A stretch of 36,372 nucleotides of DNA from Terriglobia bacterium (GCA_025350105.1 JANXYJ010000158.1:1-36372); one strand, 5' to 3'. Positions 6,534 through 16,226 are shown, counted from the stretch's first letter. The notes: a model not told the origin generated them from the letters alone. Numbers and translations are program-made.

Positions 6534-8969
6534 CTAGAAAATGCGGTCCTGCTGGCGGAGGTTTCCGAAGGTACCGATGTTGGACAGCGCGAAGGCGATA
6601 CGCCAGCCCGTGCTTTGATTGGAGGGAAGATCGAAGCGGTAGATCTGAAAACTCAAACCGCAACAATCGGTGTTGTAGGTTGCCTGGGCTTGCACATACT
6701 GCAGCAGGCTGGTGGAAAAGTCGTAACGCGAATCGAAGCCGTAACTCATACCACGCCGGTTTTGTGAGCCGTAGGAGACGCGGCCCCAAAACTGGTTGGA
6801 ATTCGGCGCGAGAGCGGAGGTGGTCTTCAGAACCGTGTCGGACGCAAAAAAAGCGAATTGGCGATAGCGCGCGTCCACGGTGGCGGTGCTGTTGACGAAG
6901 CGGTGCTGGACGGGATCGTAGTCGGTTCGCCATTCCAAACCAACACGGGACTGCACGCGGAAGGAACTCACAATGGGCGAAGAATGACGGAGGCCGTCGA
7001 GGTAGGCGTAACCGGTGAGGTTCAGTTCGCTCTGCACGATGTTGCGTTGGCCGGGGATGATGGCACCGCCGAAGGTGGGGTCAAAATAGCGGTCGTACCA
7101 CAGGCGCCAGGTAATGAAGTCCGTTACCGTGCCGTTTTTATCCTTGGAGAGCAGCCGGTTGGTGAGCGAGAACTGCATCTGATTGGTGTTGGAAAGAATG
7201 TCGGTTTCATCGAAGCGGGCGATTTGAGAATAGTTGTCGATGCCGGATACCAAGGTATAGGTGATGCGTGGCTCGATGACGTGCTTCACCTTCTGGCCCA
7301 AAAAGGAACCAAGAGAAGCCGGGGTATCAAAAATCCGTGCGACTGATGGCAAAATGAGATCAACCGAGACTTCTCGTGAACTGCGCAAGAGCTTCTCGGA
7401 TGAGACGTTTCCGAAAGTTGTGAAACTGGACGAAGTGAAACTGGCTCCATAGTAAGTCTCGCGAACGCCGATGGTAGGCACCAATCGCAGTCCTGCCCAG
7501 TGAAAAGCCGTGGTGAGATGGGGAGCAAGATCTAAGCGGGGAATGAAAGGACCGGTGGAAGAATCAGGGGCGGTGCGATTGAGAACGCCCACGGTGGAAT
7601 CCATGGAAAACCAAACCGGGAAGTCGCGCACCTCAAACAGATGTTCGCGAGCTAGAAACTCGCCTTCCGGCAGCTTGCGGATGGAGATGTTGTTGCCGGG
7701 AGTTTGATCCAGGTAGTTGACGTTCCGCTGGGCGACAAAATTGAGTGCGAAATCCGACCAATGCTTAGTGGCGTAGGCCACGGAGTGAGTCTGGTTCTGC
7801 ACGGCTTCCGAAAAAGATTGGGTGAAGGTTTGCCGGAAGCCGAACGAGGAAATGTAGTCCAGCTCTCCGCGCGCGAACCAACCGTTGCCCAGGTAAGACT
7901 TCGCGTGCGCGATCACCAGAGCTCCGCTGGGGAATTTGTCACTTTCGCTCTTCAAACCGTTCACCACCACATCAAAAGTAGTGCGGTCATTGGGGTTACC
8001 ACGAAGCTCCAAGTGCTCCGCGAAGCCGGCAGTGGTGAAATATTGGCCGCGAAAAACCAAGTCGTAACTGCGGTTGATCGCCCAGTAATATCCTAGGCCA
8101 ACAACCTGTCCCTTGTTTCCGCTATTGCCAATGTTTGGCATCAAGAAACCACTCTTACGTGGTTCTTTTTTAAGGGACTTATAAAATGTTGGAAAGTAAA
8201 AAAGAGGAACTTGGCGGACATAGAACAGGGAGGAGCGGGTGGTTGCGTGATCGCCAGGGACCACAAGAAAGGTGGAGCTCTTCAAACGCCACCAGGGGCG
8301 GGGCAGTTTGCAATCGGTAATGAAGCCGTCGTGCAGGATGTAGTGGTTGTTTAATTTTTCAGCCCAATCTCCTTGAAAATAGAATGAGTTATTGGTGGTC
8401 AGCAAGCCTTTCCTGGCGCGTACTCTGGGAGTGGAAGTGCCGGAGACTTTGTAGAATTTGCCAGTGCCAGATGTGACGTTGTAGTCGGCACGATCGCATT
8501 CGAGGGCTTCGCCGCGAAGGAAATTCTCCAGATGAACGTGGCCGCGGGCTTCTGCCTCACCAGTATCCTCATTATAATCAACCTCATCAGCGGTCAAAAG
8601 TGTGTCGGAGGTTCGGATGACGACGGCGCCACGCAGGTGCCGGATACTGCCCACAACTTCCTGGGTAACGGCGCGGACGCTGACGTGATCGGCATCGATT
8701 AGGGTATCGACGCGAGCGCGCTGGTCGATATTTGGGCTGAGGGCAGTACCTGTTGCGTCAGGGACAGGTTGAATGCCAGTACTATCACCAACCTTGCTTC
8801 CATCAGTACTCAACCCGTTGGGGTTAGCAGGCAGTGCCACCGCGACAGGAGGTGGATTCTGGACAATTGAGTCTGAAGTTACCCGGGAAGTTTGGCCCTG
8901 TAAGTCTAGCAAAGGAAAGAGCAAGACAAAACAAAACACGTGACAAATGTTATAGGATGTGTTATTCAA
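6534..8969 (-). CDS. lptD: LPS-assembly outer membrane protein LptD
   Basis: LptD is the outer-membrane beta-barrel that inserts lipopolysaccharide into the outer leaflet with LptE. After a signal-like hydrophobic stretch (CHVFCFVLLFPLLDL), an OstA/LptA-like beta-jellyroll begins near the DADHVSV segment (LRGAVVIRTSDTLLTADEVDY). A long barrel rich in aromatic residues follows. Near the end is the family signature YNTDCCGLSFQ, containing the adjacent cysteines used for disulfide maturation. I prefer TTG 8969 as the start because AAGGCTAGG lies upstream and the signal peptide then starts correctly. ATG 9065 would put about 32 non-secretory residues in front of it. The zinc-ribbon/RDD gene is divergent. 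Size is about 811 aa, normal for the family. Confidence 0.9.
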   Translation of the reverse strand: MNNTSYNICHVFCFVLLFPLLDLQGQTSRVTSDSIVQNPPPVAVALPANPNGLSTDGSKVGDSTGIQPVPDATGTALSPNIDQRARVDTLIDADHVSVRAVTQEVVGSIRHLRGAVVIRTSDTLLTADEVDYNEDTGEAEARGHVHLENFLRGEALECDRADYNVTSGTGKFYKVSGTSTPRVRARKGLLTTNNSFYFQGDWAEKLNNHYILHDGFITDCKLPRPWWRLKSSTFLVVPGDHATTRSSLFYVRQVPLFYFPTFYKSLKKEPRKSGFLMPNIGNSGNKGQVVGLGYYWAINRSYDLVFRGQYFTTAGFAEHLELRGNPNDRTTFDVVVNGLKSESDKFPSGALVIAHAKSYLGNGWFARGELDYISSFGFRQTFTQSFSEAVQNQTHSVAYATKHWSDFALNFVAQRNVNYLDQTPGNNISIRKLPEGEFLAREHLFEVRDFPVWFSMDSTVGVLNRTAPDSSTGPFIPRLDLAPHLTTAFHWAGLRLVPTIGVRETYYGASFTSSSFTTFGNVSSEKLLRSSREVSVDLILPSVARIFDTPASLGSFLGQKVKHVIEPRITYTLVSGIDNYSQIARFDETDILSNTNQMQFSLTNRLLSKDKNGTVTDFITWRLWYDRYFDPTFGGAIIPGQRNIVQSELNLTGYAYLDGLRHSSPIVSSFRVQSRVGLEWRTDYDPVQHRFVNSTATVDARYRQFAFFASDTVLKTTSALAPNSNQFWGRVSYGSQNRRGMSYGFDSRYDFSTSLLQYVQAQATYNTDCCGLSFQIYRFDLPSNQSTGWRIAFALSNIGTFGNLRQQDRIF

Positions 8970-9194
8970 GATTGAACGACCTAGCCTTGGTGTATCCAAG
9001 GGTGGGGACAGATCCGAGGGTGGATCTGAGGAATGAGGAGTCCGCGCATGGGACAAGCATCTCAACTACCGAACCGTAACAGAGCCGGGGCCGAACAGTC
9101 AAGGCTTGAAACGTCGGGGCTTCAAACGAAGAAGCTGGATATGTTGGGCCGGCGTGGCGCTCCCGAAGGAAATGCCCGTTCGGGGACCAAAGTC

Positions 9195-10097
9195 ATGCAG
9201 TGCTTTTTTTGTCACGCCTGGAATGATGAAGACGTCCCGCGTTGTGTCCGTTGTGGCCGGCGCGTGCCTCCTCCCGCAGGGAAGAGTTCTTATCCATTCA
9301 TGGCCGCTATGTCGGGAACGGCAACAGCGGCTCAATTAGATTTGGACCCGCGTCCAGATAACCCACCTCCGATGGGTAGCGCGGAGCCTTTACAAGCTAC
9401 ATTGCAACCTGAGTTGCCGATCATGGAAGGTCCTCCGGCGAATGGTGCGGGTACACAGCCATGGCTTTTCCGGGCTGGCGATCTGGGCAGGCCGAAGGTT
9501 GTGCCTATTCCGGTGTTAACGCCGCGACTGGACCCGATTCCCAGGAAGCCGCGTGCACCGCGCGATCAGGCCCAGCGGCGAACGCGCAAGACAGATTCGC
9601 GGCAAACCGAACTGCAGCATTTATTAGACCTGCAGGAGGCACTGCCCGAGGAGAAGCCCGCCGGGTTGGACGGAGTGATCGATTGCGACGCAGTGGTGGC
9701 GCCTACCGCTCAACGTGTGGCGGCTGCCATGGTGGACGGCGGCATGATTGCCGCGGCCGTAGCTGTGTTCGTCAGCATGTTCTATTTTGCTGGCGGAACG
9801 CTGAGCCTGGACAAACAATCTGTGCTGTTGCTATTCAGTGCCACGATGTTGTTTGCTCTGTTGTACCGGGCGCTGTGGTGTCTGGGTGGCGGGGATACGC
9901 CGGGGACACGATCGGCGGGAATGCGGGTTGTGAATTTCGATGGGCGTTCGCCGGATCGCTCGCAACGCGGGCGGCGGTTGGCTGCAGGCTTGTTGAGCGT
10001 GCTCTCGGTTGGCCTGGGATTAATCTGGATCCTGGTGGACGAGGAGAACTTGTCCTGGCACGATCATATCTCTAAGACATTTCCGACACCGGTTTAG
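9195..10097 (+). CDS. Zinc-ribbon and RDD-domain membrane protein
   Basis: The product is 300 aa. Residues 1-22 form a small zinc ribbon (C3, C6, C17, C20). A Pro-rich linker of about 140 residues with basic clusters follows. The C-terminal third is an RDD domain: AQRVAAAMVDGGMIAAAVAV starts the first helix, GDTPGTRSAGMRVV is the inter-helix motif, and LSWHDHISKTFPT closes it. RDD proteins are poorly understood inner-membrane proteins, some linked to ion or solute transport. ATG 9195 starts precisely at the zinc ribbon, with GGGGA upstream. An upstream frame starting at 9033 would overlap the lptD control region. The gene is divergent from lptD. Confidence 0.8.
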   Translation: MQCFFCHAWNDEDVPRCVRCGRRVPPPAGKSSYPFMAAMSGTATAAQLDLDPRPDNPPPMGSAEPLQATLQPELPIMEGPPANGAGTQPWLFRAGDLGRPKVVPIPVLTPRLDPIPRKPRAPRDQAQRRTRKTDSRQTELQHLLDLQEALPEEKPAGLDGVIDCDAVVAPTAQRVAAAMVDGGMIAAAVAVFVSMFYFAGGTLSLDKQSVLLLFSATMLFALLYRALWCLGGGDTPGTRSAGMRVVNFDGRSPDRSQRGRRLAAGLLSVLSVGLGLIWILVDEENLSWHDHISKTFPTPV

Positions 10098-10191
10098 CGA
10101 TCTGTTGTAACGGGTCCACCGCAATTTATTGGCAGCACGAAATTTCCATGACCGGGTTCCCAAACCTCGCGTACAGTGGTAGGCTGAAGTT

Positions 10192-10911
10192 GTGAGCCGT
10201 CCGGTCGCCCTCTATTGCCGGTCTTCCAGGTTTGCTTGGCTAGCTGTGCTAGCCGGGTTAGGGACACTGCTCAGTGTTTTTCTTGGACAGAATCTCTTGC
10301 TTTCCGTCCTCACTTGCACGTTTTTTGCCTTTCCAATGGTACTGCTTGCGTTCCTAGCGTGGCAGCCTGAAGTGCAGGTTTACGACACTCACCTGGTCAT
10401 CGGCCACCGCACGATTCCGTGGGCGGAAATCATTAAGGTAGACCACTTGAACTGGACCGTGCCGTTGGTTGTGCGTCTGACTTTGCGGCAGGGCAAGCAC
10501 AGCCTGATTTTGTATCCGGGCGACCATGCCGACGGGGTTGCACTGCTGGAGCAAATCCGGCGGATGTCGCCTAACGCGCTGCTTGACGGGATTACTTATG
10601 ACGAATTCTGGGCGGAGATGGACGCGGCCGCAGGGGAAGAGACGGCCACCCAGGCGCTGGCAGCAGCCACGAAAGATGACAGACTGCCAGAGCACAACCA
10701 GTCCCCCAATAACGACCGGTCTCAGTCCGACAATCAGTCACCCAACAAGCCCCAGGCAAAGGAAGTTTCGCAAGCCGATGCCCCCTCTGCGGCGCCGTTC
10801 CACTTGTTGTCTCCCGAGGACGAGCGCGAAGTAGAACTCCTTTATCAACGCCTGAAGTCTTCGGGCCACATCGATGTGGTGGAGACGGAATCGCGTGACC
10901 CGCAAGAGTAG
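10192..10911 (+). CDS. Membrane protein with a PH-like domain
   Basis: The product is 239 aa, read from a GTG start. Two hydrophobic helices (residues about 14-32 and 35-57) are followed by a compact beta-rich domain (about 60-125; VYDTHLVIGHRTIPWAEI) that resembles bacterial PH domains of the YdbT/PH-2 type. The next 70 residues are a polar, Gln/Asn/Pro-rich linker. A charged C-terminal helix (SPEDEREVELLYQRLKSSG) ends the protein. The function is unknown. It follows the RDD protein on the same strand after 94 bases and precedes the YdcF-like gene. The GTG start is the only reasonable one ahead of the first helix. Confidence 0.65.
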   Translation: MSRPVALYCRSSRFAWLAVLAGLGTLLSVFLGQNLLLSVLTCTFFAFPMVLLAFLAWQPEVQVYDTHLVIGHRTIPWAEIIKVDHLNWTVPLVVRLTLRQGKHSLILYPGDHADGVALLEQIRRMSPNALLDGITYDEFWAEMDAAAGEETATQALAAATKDDRLPEHNQSPNNDRSQSDNQSPNKPQAKEVSQADAPSAAPFHLLSPEDEREVELLYQRLKSSGHIDVVETESRDPQE

Positions 10912-10968
10912 TCCCATCCAATTAGCCGATGAGATGCCTAATTCGACGCTGCCGGTGACCATCTGAGA

Positions 10969-11565
10969 TTGCGATTTCGTGCCGGCTTCGTGCCTGGTGC
11001 TGCCATCATCGTTGTGGTTGTTCTCGGCGCGCTCTTTTACAGCCAAATCCTTTCGTCGCTGGGCTCCTATCTGGTGAAGGCTGGGCCACCGGCGAAAGCA
11101 GACGTTGTGTTGGTTCTGGACGGCGATGCGACGGGTCAACGTATTCTCACGGGTGCGCAGTTGGTGCGGGACGGTTATGCGCCCCAAGTCCTGGTGAGTG
11201 GTTCAACCGGCATCTATGGATATTATGCCTGCGATCTGGCCATTCCTTTCGCCGTAAAGCACGGATATCCCGAATCATACTTCGTTCATTTTGAGAACGA
11301 CGCTTCCTCTACGGTGGACGAAGCGCGGTTGGTCCTGCCGGTGATCCGCAAGCAGGGTTATCGGCGCATTCTGTTGGTGACCAGCAACTACCACACGAGG
11401 CGGGCTAGTGGGATTTATGGCACGCAGGCACCGGAGCTCACCTTCATCACGGTGGCGGCGCCTGACAAAAGCTTTTCCGCCAACGGTTGGTGGCACAATC
11501 GCGAAGGCCGCAAAACGTTTTTGTACGAATGGCTGAAGACGGTGGCGAACTGGGTGGGAGCTTAG
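10969..11565 (+). CDS. YdcF/SanA-like DUF218 protein
   Basis: The product is 198 aa. One N-terminal membrane helix (residues about 8-28) is followed by a DUF218 Rossmann-like domain: ADVVLVLDGDATGQRILTGA, APQVLVSG, ENDASSTVDEARLV and RRILLVTSNYHTRRA are the conserved blocks. Members such as SanA and YdcF act at the cell envelope; SanA influences the peptidoglycan barrier, but the chemistry is unresolved. The start is TTG 10969 as given, with an alternative GTG seven codons later that still keeps the helix. There is no clear ribosome site. It ends 18 bases before the convergent HAD gene. Confidence 0.8.
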   Translation: MRFRAGFVPGAAIIVVVVLGALFYSQILSSLGSYLVKAGPPAKADVVLVLDGDATGQRILTGAQLVRDGYAPQVLVSGSTGIYGYYACDLAIPFAVKHGYPESYFVHFENDASSTVDEARLVLPVIRKQGYRRILLVTSNYHTRRASGIYGTQAPELTFITVAAPDKSFSANGWWHNREGRKTFLYEWLKTVANWVGA

Positions 11566-11583
11566 TTCAAGGTTTGGGCGCTC

Positions 11584-12273
11584 CTAGAAATGGAGTGTCA
11601 AATCGCTGAATTTCTCTACCTGCAAAAAGCGACCGTTTCCGCTTACCTTTAAATCCTGGCGCTCCAGGACCCAGGTATGCGCATGGGGGACCAGCACCGC
11701 GTTCAGGCCTGCTTCGAGCGCCGGATTGATGTCGGATTTGGGCGAGTTACCGATCATCCACGTTGCTAAACTGGCTAGCGCTCGTTCTCCTACGAGACCG
11801 ACATAGGCGGCTGCATCTTTTTCCTTCACAATCGCCGTGTGGGCAAAATACTCGCCCAGACCGGAACGATCGATCTTCATACGCTGTTCCTCCGGGTGAC
11901 CTTTGGTGAACAGCGTTAGTTGGTGACGGGAACTGAGGTGAGCGAGCGTATCCGGGACGCCGTCGATGATTTCGATGGGCTGTTCCAGAATGCGCTCCGC
12001 CAGTGACATGACGTGTTGCAAGTCGTCTTCCTGAATGTGGCGTTCGGCCAGGTGCTGGTAGGCCTGTTGCAGATTGCGGCCGAAGTTGCGGGAGCCATAA
12101 CCGTGCAGCTTGGCGTTCACCAGTTCAATCTCATTCAACACTTCGCGAACCTGGGGCGGCGAAAGCGAGGAATGATTCAGGAAATCGCAGAAATCGTCGA
12201 ATGCCTTTTCAAAATAGATATTGTTTTCCCACAACGTGTCGTCGGCGTCAATCAGCAGGTTTAGTCTTTGCAT
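11584..12273 (-). CDS. HAD-superfamily hydrolase
   Basis: The product is 229 aa. Motif I is LLIDADDTLW, with nucleophile D9 and general acid D11. Motif II is LFTKG, motif III has the Lys in EEQRMKIDRSGLG, and motif IV is MIGNSPKSDINPALEAG. A helical cap lies between motifs I and II, as in subclass I phosphatases. The substrate cannot be told from sequence; small phosphate esters are typical. ATG 12273 is chosen because it starts directly at motif I and lies 22 bases after the LON-domain gene; an ATG 19 codons upstream would overlap that gene. The two are probably co-transcribed. Confidence 0.85.
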   Translation of the reverse strand: MQRLNLLIDADDTLWENNIYFEKAFDDFCDFLNHSSLSPPQVREVLNEIELVNAKLHGYGSRNFGRNLQQAYQHLAERHIQEDDLQHVMSLAERILEQPIEIIDGVPDTLAHLSSRHQLTLFTKGHPEEQRMKIDRSGLGEYFAHTAIVKEKDAAAYVGLVGERALASLATWMIGNSPKSDINPALEAGLNAVLVPHAHTWVLERQDLKVSGNGRFLQVEKFSDLTLHF

Positions 12274-12295
12274 GAAGGATCTTTCGCATGAAGAT

Positions 12296-12964
12296 CTAGT
12301 GAATGAGATTGGAATGCCCACCATGCCCATTGCGCGGCGCTAGCTGTTTCAAGTGTTCCACGCGTTGCTGGCTTTGCAGGAAACCGGGAAAGAATTCGGC
12401 CAACTGGCGCAAACGTTCGGCTTCCGTGCGGGCCATCAGCAAAGCCTGCCGGAGATCCAGATCCTGGACGTGGCGGGCCAGCAGGAAGCTCAACTGCGGC
12501 ACCTGCATTTCGGGGATCGATAGCGGCGCTTCTTTGCGTAACACCCGCAGTGCGTTGCAGCCATCGATGGCGCGCGCTTTGAAGGCGCGTACGGCGGGGT
12601 CGTCACCTGACATACCACCGGAAACGCCGCCCGCGCCAGACAGTTCCTCATCGTCAAAAAACTCCACGGTGCAGCGCAGGTAAGGGCGGTCCTGGTTGAT
12701 GCCCCCGATGTCGAAGCGGCGTCGGCCGATGGCCAGAATGTCCAGTTGGCCGTCGGGATATTCGCGCAGGACGCGTTCGATGGCGGCGGTGCAGCCAATT
12801 CCCGCAATACCTTCTTTGCCAGCCAGGACGACGCCGAATTCACTGCGATCGCGGCGCACGTCGGCGATCATTTCCTTGTAGCGGTCCTCAAAAATGTGCA
12901 GCGGGAGTTCAGCGCCGGGCAACAGCACCACTTGCAAAGGAAACAATGGGAGCCACTCATGCAT
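12296..12964 (-). CDS. LON substrate-binding domain protein (peptidase S16 N-terminal domain)
   Basis: The product is 222 aa and corresponds only to the N-terminal domain of Lon protease, without the AAA+ and peptidase parts. Conserved blocks are LPLFPLQVVLLPGAELPLHIFEDRYKEM (residues 5-32), FGVVL, and a long C-terminal helical region (RQALLMARTEAERLRQLAEFF). Stand-alone LON domains are widespread, and some may recognise unfolded proteins, but a role is not established. A Gly-rich insertion lies in the middle (GAGGVSGGMSG). The start overlaps the divergent control region of aroK, with 51 bases between the two start codons. Confidence 0.85.
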   Translation of the reverse strand: MHEWLPLFPLQVVLLPGAELPLHIFEDRYKEMIADVRRDRSEFGVVLAGKEGIAGIGCTAAIERVLREYPDGQLDILAIGRRRFDIGGINQDRPYLRCTVEFFDDEELSGAGGVSGGMSGDDPAVRAFKARAIDGCNALRVLRKEAPLSIPEMQVPQLSFLLARHVQDLDLRQALLMARTEAERLRQLAEFFPGFLQSQQRVEHLKQLAPRNGHGGHSNLIH

Positions 12965-13015
12965 GTTACTATTATCACTTCCGCGTCCGGTTTTATCACA
13001 ATCCTTGCGCCCGCC

Positions 13016-13549
13016 ATGATTTTGAAGCTAAAGTTAACCCCCGCCATCTACCTGGTGGGCTTCATGGGATGCGGCAAATCTACTGTGGGTAGGGCACTTG
13101 CGGAAGAGCTGGGTTGGCCTTTTTTCGACCTGGATGAGGAAATCGAGAAACACGCGGGCGCGTCGATCACCTCTATTTTCAGTGACCGGGGCGAGGCGGC
13201 ATTCCGCGCGCTGGAGAGCGCCGCCCTAGAGCGGCGCGTCAAATTGGCGCGAACCGGTAGGCCACAGGTGGTGAGCCTTGGGGGCGGTACGTTTACCTTG
13301 CCGGCGAATTGTGAACTGGCAAATGCGAACGGCGTTACCATTTGGCTGGACGCTCCGCTTACGGTGATCGAACGGCGCATTGCCAGCGAGACCCACCGCC
13401 CGTTGGCGCAGGATCGCGAGAAGTGGAGTGCATTGTATGATGACCGGCGCCAGGCGTACTCCCAAGCAGACTATCGGATTGAGACGGGCGAAAAGGACGC
13501 GGACGCCGTCGTGAAGCAGATTCTGGCGCTGCCCATTTTTGTCCCGTAA
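13016..13549 (+). CDS. aroK: Shikimate kinase
   Basis: The 177-aa product should phosphorylate shikimate at the 3-hydroxyl with ATP, in the chorismate (aromatic amino acid) pathway in the cytoplasm. Walker A is GFMGCGKST (residues 15-23). The shikimate-binding residues are D38/D40 in FFDLDEE, R58 in SDRGEAAFR, and the GGG motif at 89-91. The lid arginine is R128 in HRPL. ATG 13016 gives the normal family length; ATG 12959 in the same frame would add 19 residues and overlap the divergent LON-domain start. No strong ribosome site is seen for either. Confidence 0.9.
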   Translation: MILKLKLTPAIYLVGFMGCGKSTVGRALAEELGWPFFDLDEEIEKHAGASITSIFSDRGEAAFRALESAALERRVKLARTGRPQVVSLGGGTFTLPANCELANANGVTIWLDAPLTVIERRIASETHRPLAQDREKWSALYDDRRQAYSQADYRIETGEKDADAVVKQILALPIFVP

Positions 13550-13639
13550 GAATTTGTTGAACATGCTGCTCACCAACGTTCGCGGCCGGGTGCAAGTAGG
13601 GGGAATAGAAACGAGTGCAGCCAGCCGTGCTTCCAACAC

Positions 13640-14947
13640 ATGATTAGCCAAATCGCAGGTAAACGCGCCGCGCTTTCCATTTTTCAATCCGCCTTGAAAG
13701 CAGCTGATCCCGGCAAAGCGGTACAGGAATTTGTGCGCCTGCGGGGCACTGTACTTCACGTTGGCGATAGAAAATACCGGCTGGCCGATTTCGATCGCAT
13801 GCGCGTGGTGGGAGCAGGGAAGGCCAGTGCGCGCATGGCCCGGGCTCTGCAACAGGTGTTGGGTGCGAAGCTGGCGGGTGGTTTCGTGAACGTTCCCGAC
13901 GGAACCAAATTGAGAGTGCGCGGAGTGGAGTTGCACTCCGCCGGGCACCCGATTCCAGACCAACGGGGCGTGGATGGTGCGCGCCAGATTGCCAGCATTG
14001 CCACTGAAAGCGGAGAGCACGATTTGGTATTTGCGGTGATCTCCGGCGGCGCGTCCGCCATGCTGCCGCTGCCCGGGCATGGAATTACGCTGCAGCGCAA
14101 GAAACAAATCACGCGAGCGTTGCTGGCCTCCGGCGCAACCATTCACGAGATGAACTGCGTGCGCAAACACATCTCGGCGATTAAAGGCGGAAGACTGGCG
14201 GCACTGGCACATCCCGCCACGGTAATTGCGCTGATTCTTTCCGACGTGATTGGCGATGACCTGGATGTGATTGGCTCTGGTCCCACGGTGCCCGATTTGA
14301 AGACCTGTGCCGATGCGCTTGCGGTTTTGTCCAAATACGGGATTCCGTCGCCGGTGCTCACGGAAACCCCCAAGCCCGGCGATGCCGCATTTGAACGCGT
14401 ACAGAATCTCATTGTGGGAAGCAACCGCTTGTCGGTGGATGCGGCGCGCAAACGAGCGAAGGCTCTGGGCTACCAGCCCATCGTTCTTTCAACCACGATT
14501 GATGGCGAGACGCGCGACATTGCCCGCATGCACGCGGCAATTGCAAGAGAAATGCTCTATTCCGGGGAACGCAAAGTATGTTTCCTCTCCGGTGGCGAGA
14601 CCACGGTCACGCTTCGCGGGAAGGGACGGGGCGGCCGCAATCAGGAATTTGTCTTGGCCGCGCTGCTGGCGCTAGAGGAAGGTAAAGACCCGAAAGGAAG
14701 AAGCGAGGATGCCAGGCGGGTAACCGTTTTCAGCGCGGGGACCGACGGCATCGACGGTCCCACGGACGCCGCAGGTGCGTGCGGAAATATCACACTTCTA
14801 AAACGTGCCCGCCAGCAAGGGTGGGAACCGCAGAAATTTCTGGCCCAGAATGATTCGTATACTCTGTGGGAGAAGATAGCGGGCCTGGTGAAGACCGGAC
14901 CTACGGGCACCAATGTGATGGACGTGCGGATCTTGCTGATTGACTAA
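13640..14947 (+). CDS. Glycerate kinase, GckA/MOFRL type
   Basis: The product is 435 aa, matching two-domain glycerate 2-kinases of the DUF4147 plus MOFRL type. N-terminal blocks are VVGAGKASARMARAL, FAVISGGASAMLPLPG and NCVRKHISAIKGGRLA. The C-terminal MOFRL domain shows CFLSGGETTVTLRGKGRGGRNQEF and FSAGTDGIDGPTDAAGA. The enzyme phosphorylates D-glycerate, usually to 2-phosphoglycerate, linking serine or sugar-acid degradation to glycolysis. The neighbouring aroK ends 90 bases upstream, so co-transcription is possible but not shown. It is convergent with the DUF4097 gene, with 19 bases between stops. Confidence 0.9.
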   Translation: MISQIAGKRAALSIFQSALKAADPGKAVQEFVRLRGTVLHVGDRKYRLADFDRMRVVGAGKASARMARALQQVLGAKLAGGFVNVPDGTKLRVRGVELHSAGHPIPDQRGVDGARQIASIATESGEHDLVFAVISGGASAMLPLPGHGITLQRKKQITRALLASGATIHEMNCVRKHISAIKGGRLAALAHPATVIALILSDVIGDDLDVIGSGPTVPDLKTCADALAVLSKYGIPSPVLTETPKPGDAAFERVQNLIVGSNRLSVDAARKRAKALGYQPIVLSTTIDGETRDIARMHAAIAREMLYSGERKVCFLSGGETTVTLRGKGRGGRNQEFVLAALLALEEGKDPKGRSEDARRVTVFSAGTDGIDGPTDAAGACGNITLLKRARQQGWEPQKFLAQNDSYTLWEKIAGLVKTGPTGTNVMDVRILLID

Positions 14948-14966
14948 GTTCTAACGGATCGAATCG

Positions 14967-16226
14967 CTACTGATCCAGCTTCTCCACTTTCTCAATGCTC
15001 TTTTCGATCGCCTTTTCAATTTTCTCGGCTTTGTCCGTTTTCTCCGGCGGGCCTTTGCTCAAAAGGCTGGTGGCTTTTCGCACGGCAACGTCGCCGCGCT
15101 GGGTGTGCAAATCGATGTTGGGTCCGTGACCAATAGACCCGTGCAAACTTCCGTTTCGCCCGTGCGCTTCGTTGCGGACCTCAGCAAAATCGCTGGCCAC
15201 GTCTCCGTTGGTGGTGGAGGCGTCCAGGGTAAACTGGGCGTTGGCGGGCAACGACAAGTGCAGGTCACCCGAGCGCGTGTTTAGGTGGATCGGGCCCAGG
15301 GCTGCGGTACTTACTTCCACATCACCGCGGTTGATGTCCACGTGTACCTCACCGCTGACACCACTTACCTTCACGTCACCGGAACGCGCACCAATTTTCA
15401 GCGGACCGGTCACATCCGATGCCACTACGTCCCCTGACGACACTTCGATCTGGCCACCCACGCGCGCGGCGTCGATATGGACATCGCCGCGTTTCACATT
15501 AATTTGCGCCGGTCCAGCCACGTTTTTCAGGCGCACGTCGCTGCGGTCGGAAACCAGCGTCGCTCCGGCCACATCTTCTACCGTCATATCACCGCTCTGC
15601 CCGCGCAGTTCCACCCTCGCGCCGGTGGGCACGGAAATTTCCAGATGATAGGAAACCCGCTGAACTTGTTCAGGGCGGATCACCATCTCATTCGCGTCAC
15701 CGGTAATTTGGACCGTAGCGCCATCACTTAACCGCTGGGCTTCCTTTTGATCCAGGCTCCGCACCGACTTGGTGCCGCTGACTTTGACGCTGTCAGCGGT
15801 CCGGTTCACCCCGGTAACCTTGACATCGCCGCGAAAACTTTCCAGCACAATGTGCGGAGACTTGCCTGCGGCTTTTTCGGCGTTCACGGGAAAGTCAAAG
15901 GGGTCGCCCAAAAAAATTGCGCCGTCGATCTGAATTTGTCCCGGAAACCCACCGCCACTCGAGGAATGCATCCCCACGCCAAGTAGACACACGAAAATAG
16001 CCACCACCCATTCGCCGCCGGAGATTCCACTACGCGGCAACGCCCGGCCTTGGGCGTTCCAACTGAATATTTCCACCAAGCGCAGCGCGCCCCAGGCAAT
16101 CAGCACCCATGGCCAAAACTTGCCGATATATTCGGTAAACGCCAGGTTCGGATAAATATTGTGCGCCAGAAACAGTAGACCGATGCCAATTAAAAGCAGC
16201 GGCGCGACAAACGAATTGCGTCTCAT
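14967..16226 (-). CDS. DUF4097 beta-repeat protein with LiaF-like membrane segment
   Basis: The product is 419 aa. The N-terminus has two or three membrane helices of the DUF5668/LiaF-like type (FVAPLLLIGIGLLFLAHNIY; FWPWVLIAWGALRLVEI). The rest is a DUF4097-type repeat domain: units with a SGDV or RGDV turn appear about every 20 residues (VKRGDVHIDA, VSSGDVVASD, ARSGDVKVSG, INRGDVEVST). These probably stack as a right-handed beta-solenoid. A C-terminal Lys/Glu helix follows. The protein starts within the ATGA overlap with the preceding gene, so it is translationally coupled to it. As the last gene of the ECF sigma operon it is probably an envelope-stress effector or sensor. The exact role is not known. 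Confidence 0.85.
   Translation of the reverse strand: MRRNSFVAPLLLIGIGLLFLAHNIYPNLAFTEYIGKFWPWVLIAWGALRLVEIFSWNAQGRALPRSGISGGEWVVAIFVCLLGVGMHSSSGGGFPGQIQIDGAIFLGDPFDFPVNAEKAAGKSPHIVLESFRGDVKVTGVNRTADSVKVSGTKSVRSLDQKEAQRLSDGATVQITGDANEMVIRPEQVQRVSYHLEISVPTGARVELRGQSGDMTVEDVAGATLVSDRSDVRLKNVAGPAQINVKRGDVHIDAARVGGQIEVSSGDVVASDVTGPLKIGARSGDVKVSGVSGEVHVDINRGDVEVSTAALGPIHLNTRSGDLHLSLPANAQFTLDASTTNGDVASDFAEVRNEAHGRNGSLHGSIGHGPNIDLHTQRGDVAVRKATSLLSKGPPEKTDKAEKIEKAIEKSIEKVEKLDQ

Noticed and set aside
13226-14212. 328-codon leftward frame antisense to aroK and the glycerate kinase
   Set aside because: It covers two well-supported genes and a spacer, with no domain pattern of its own.
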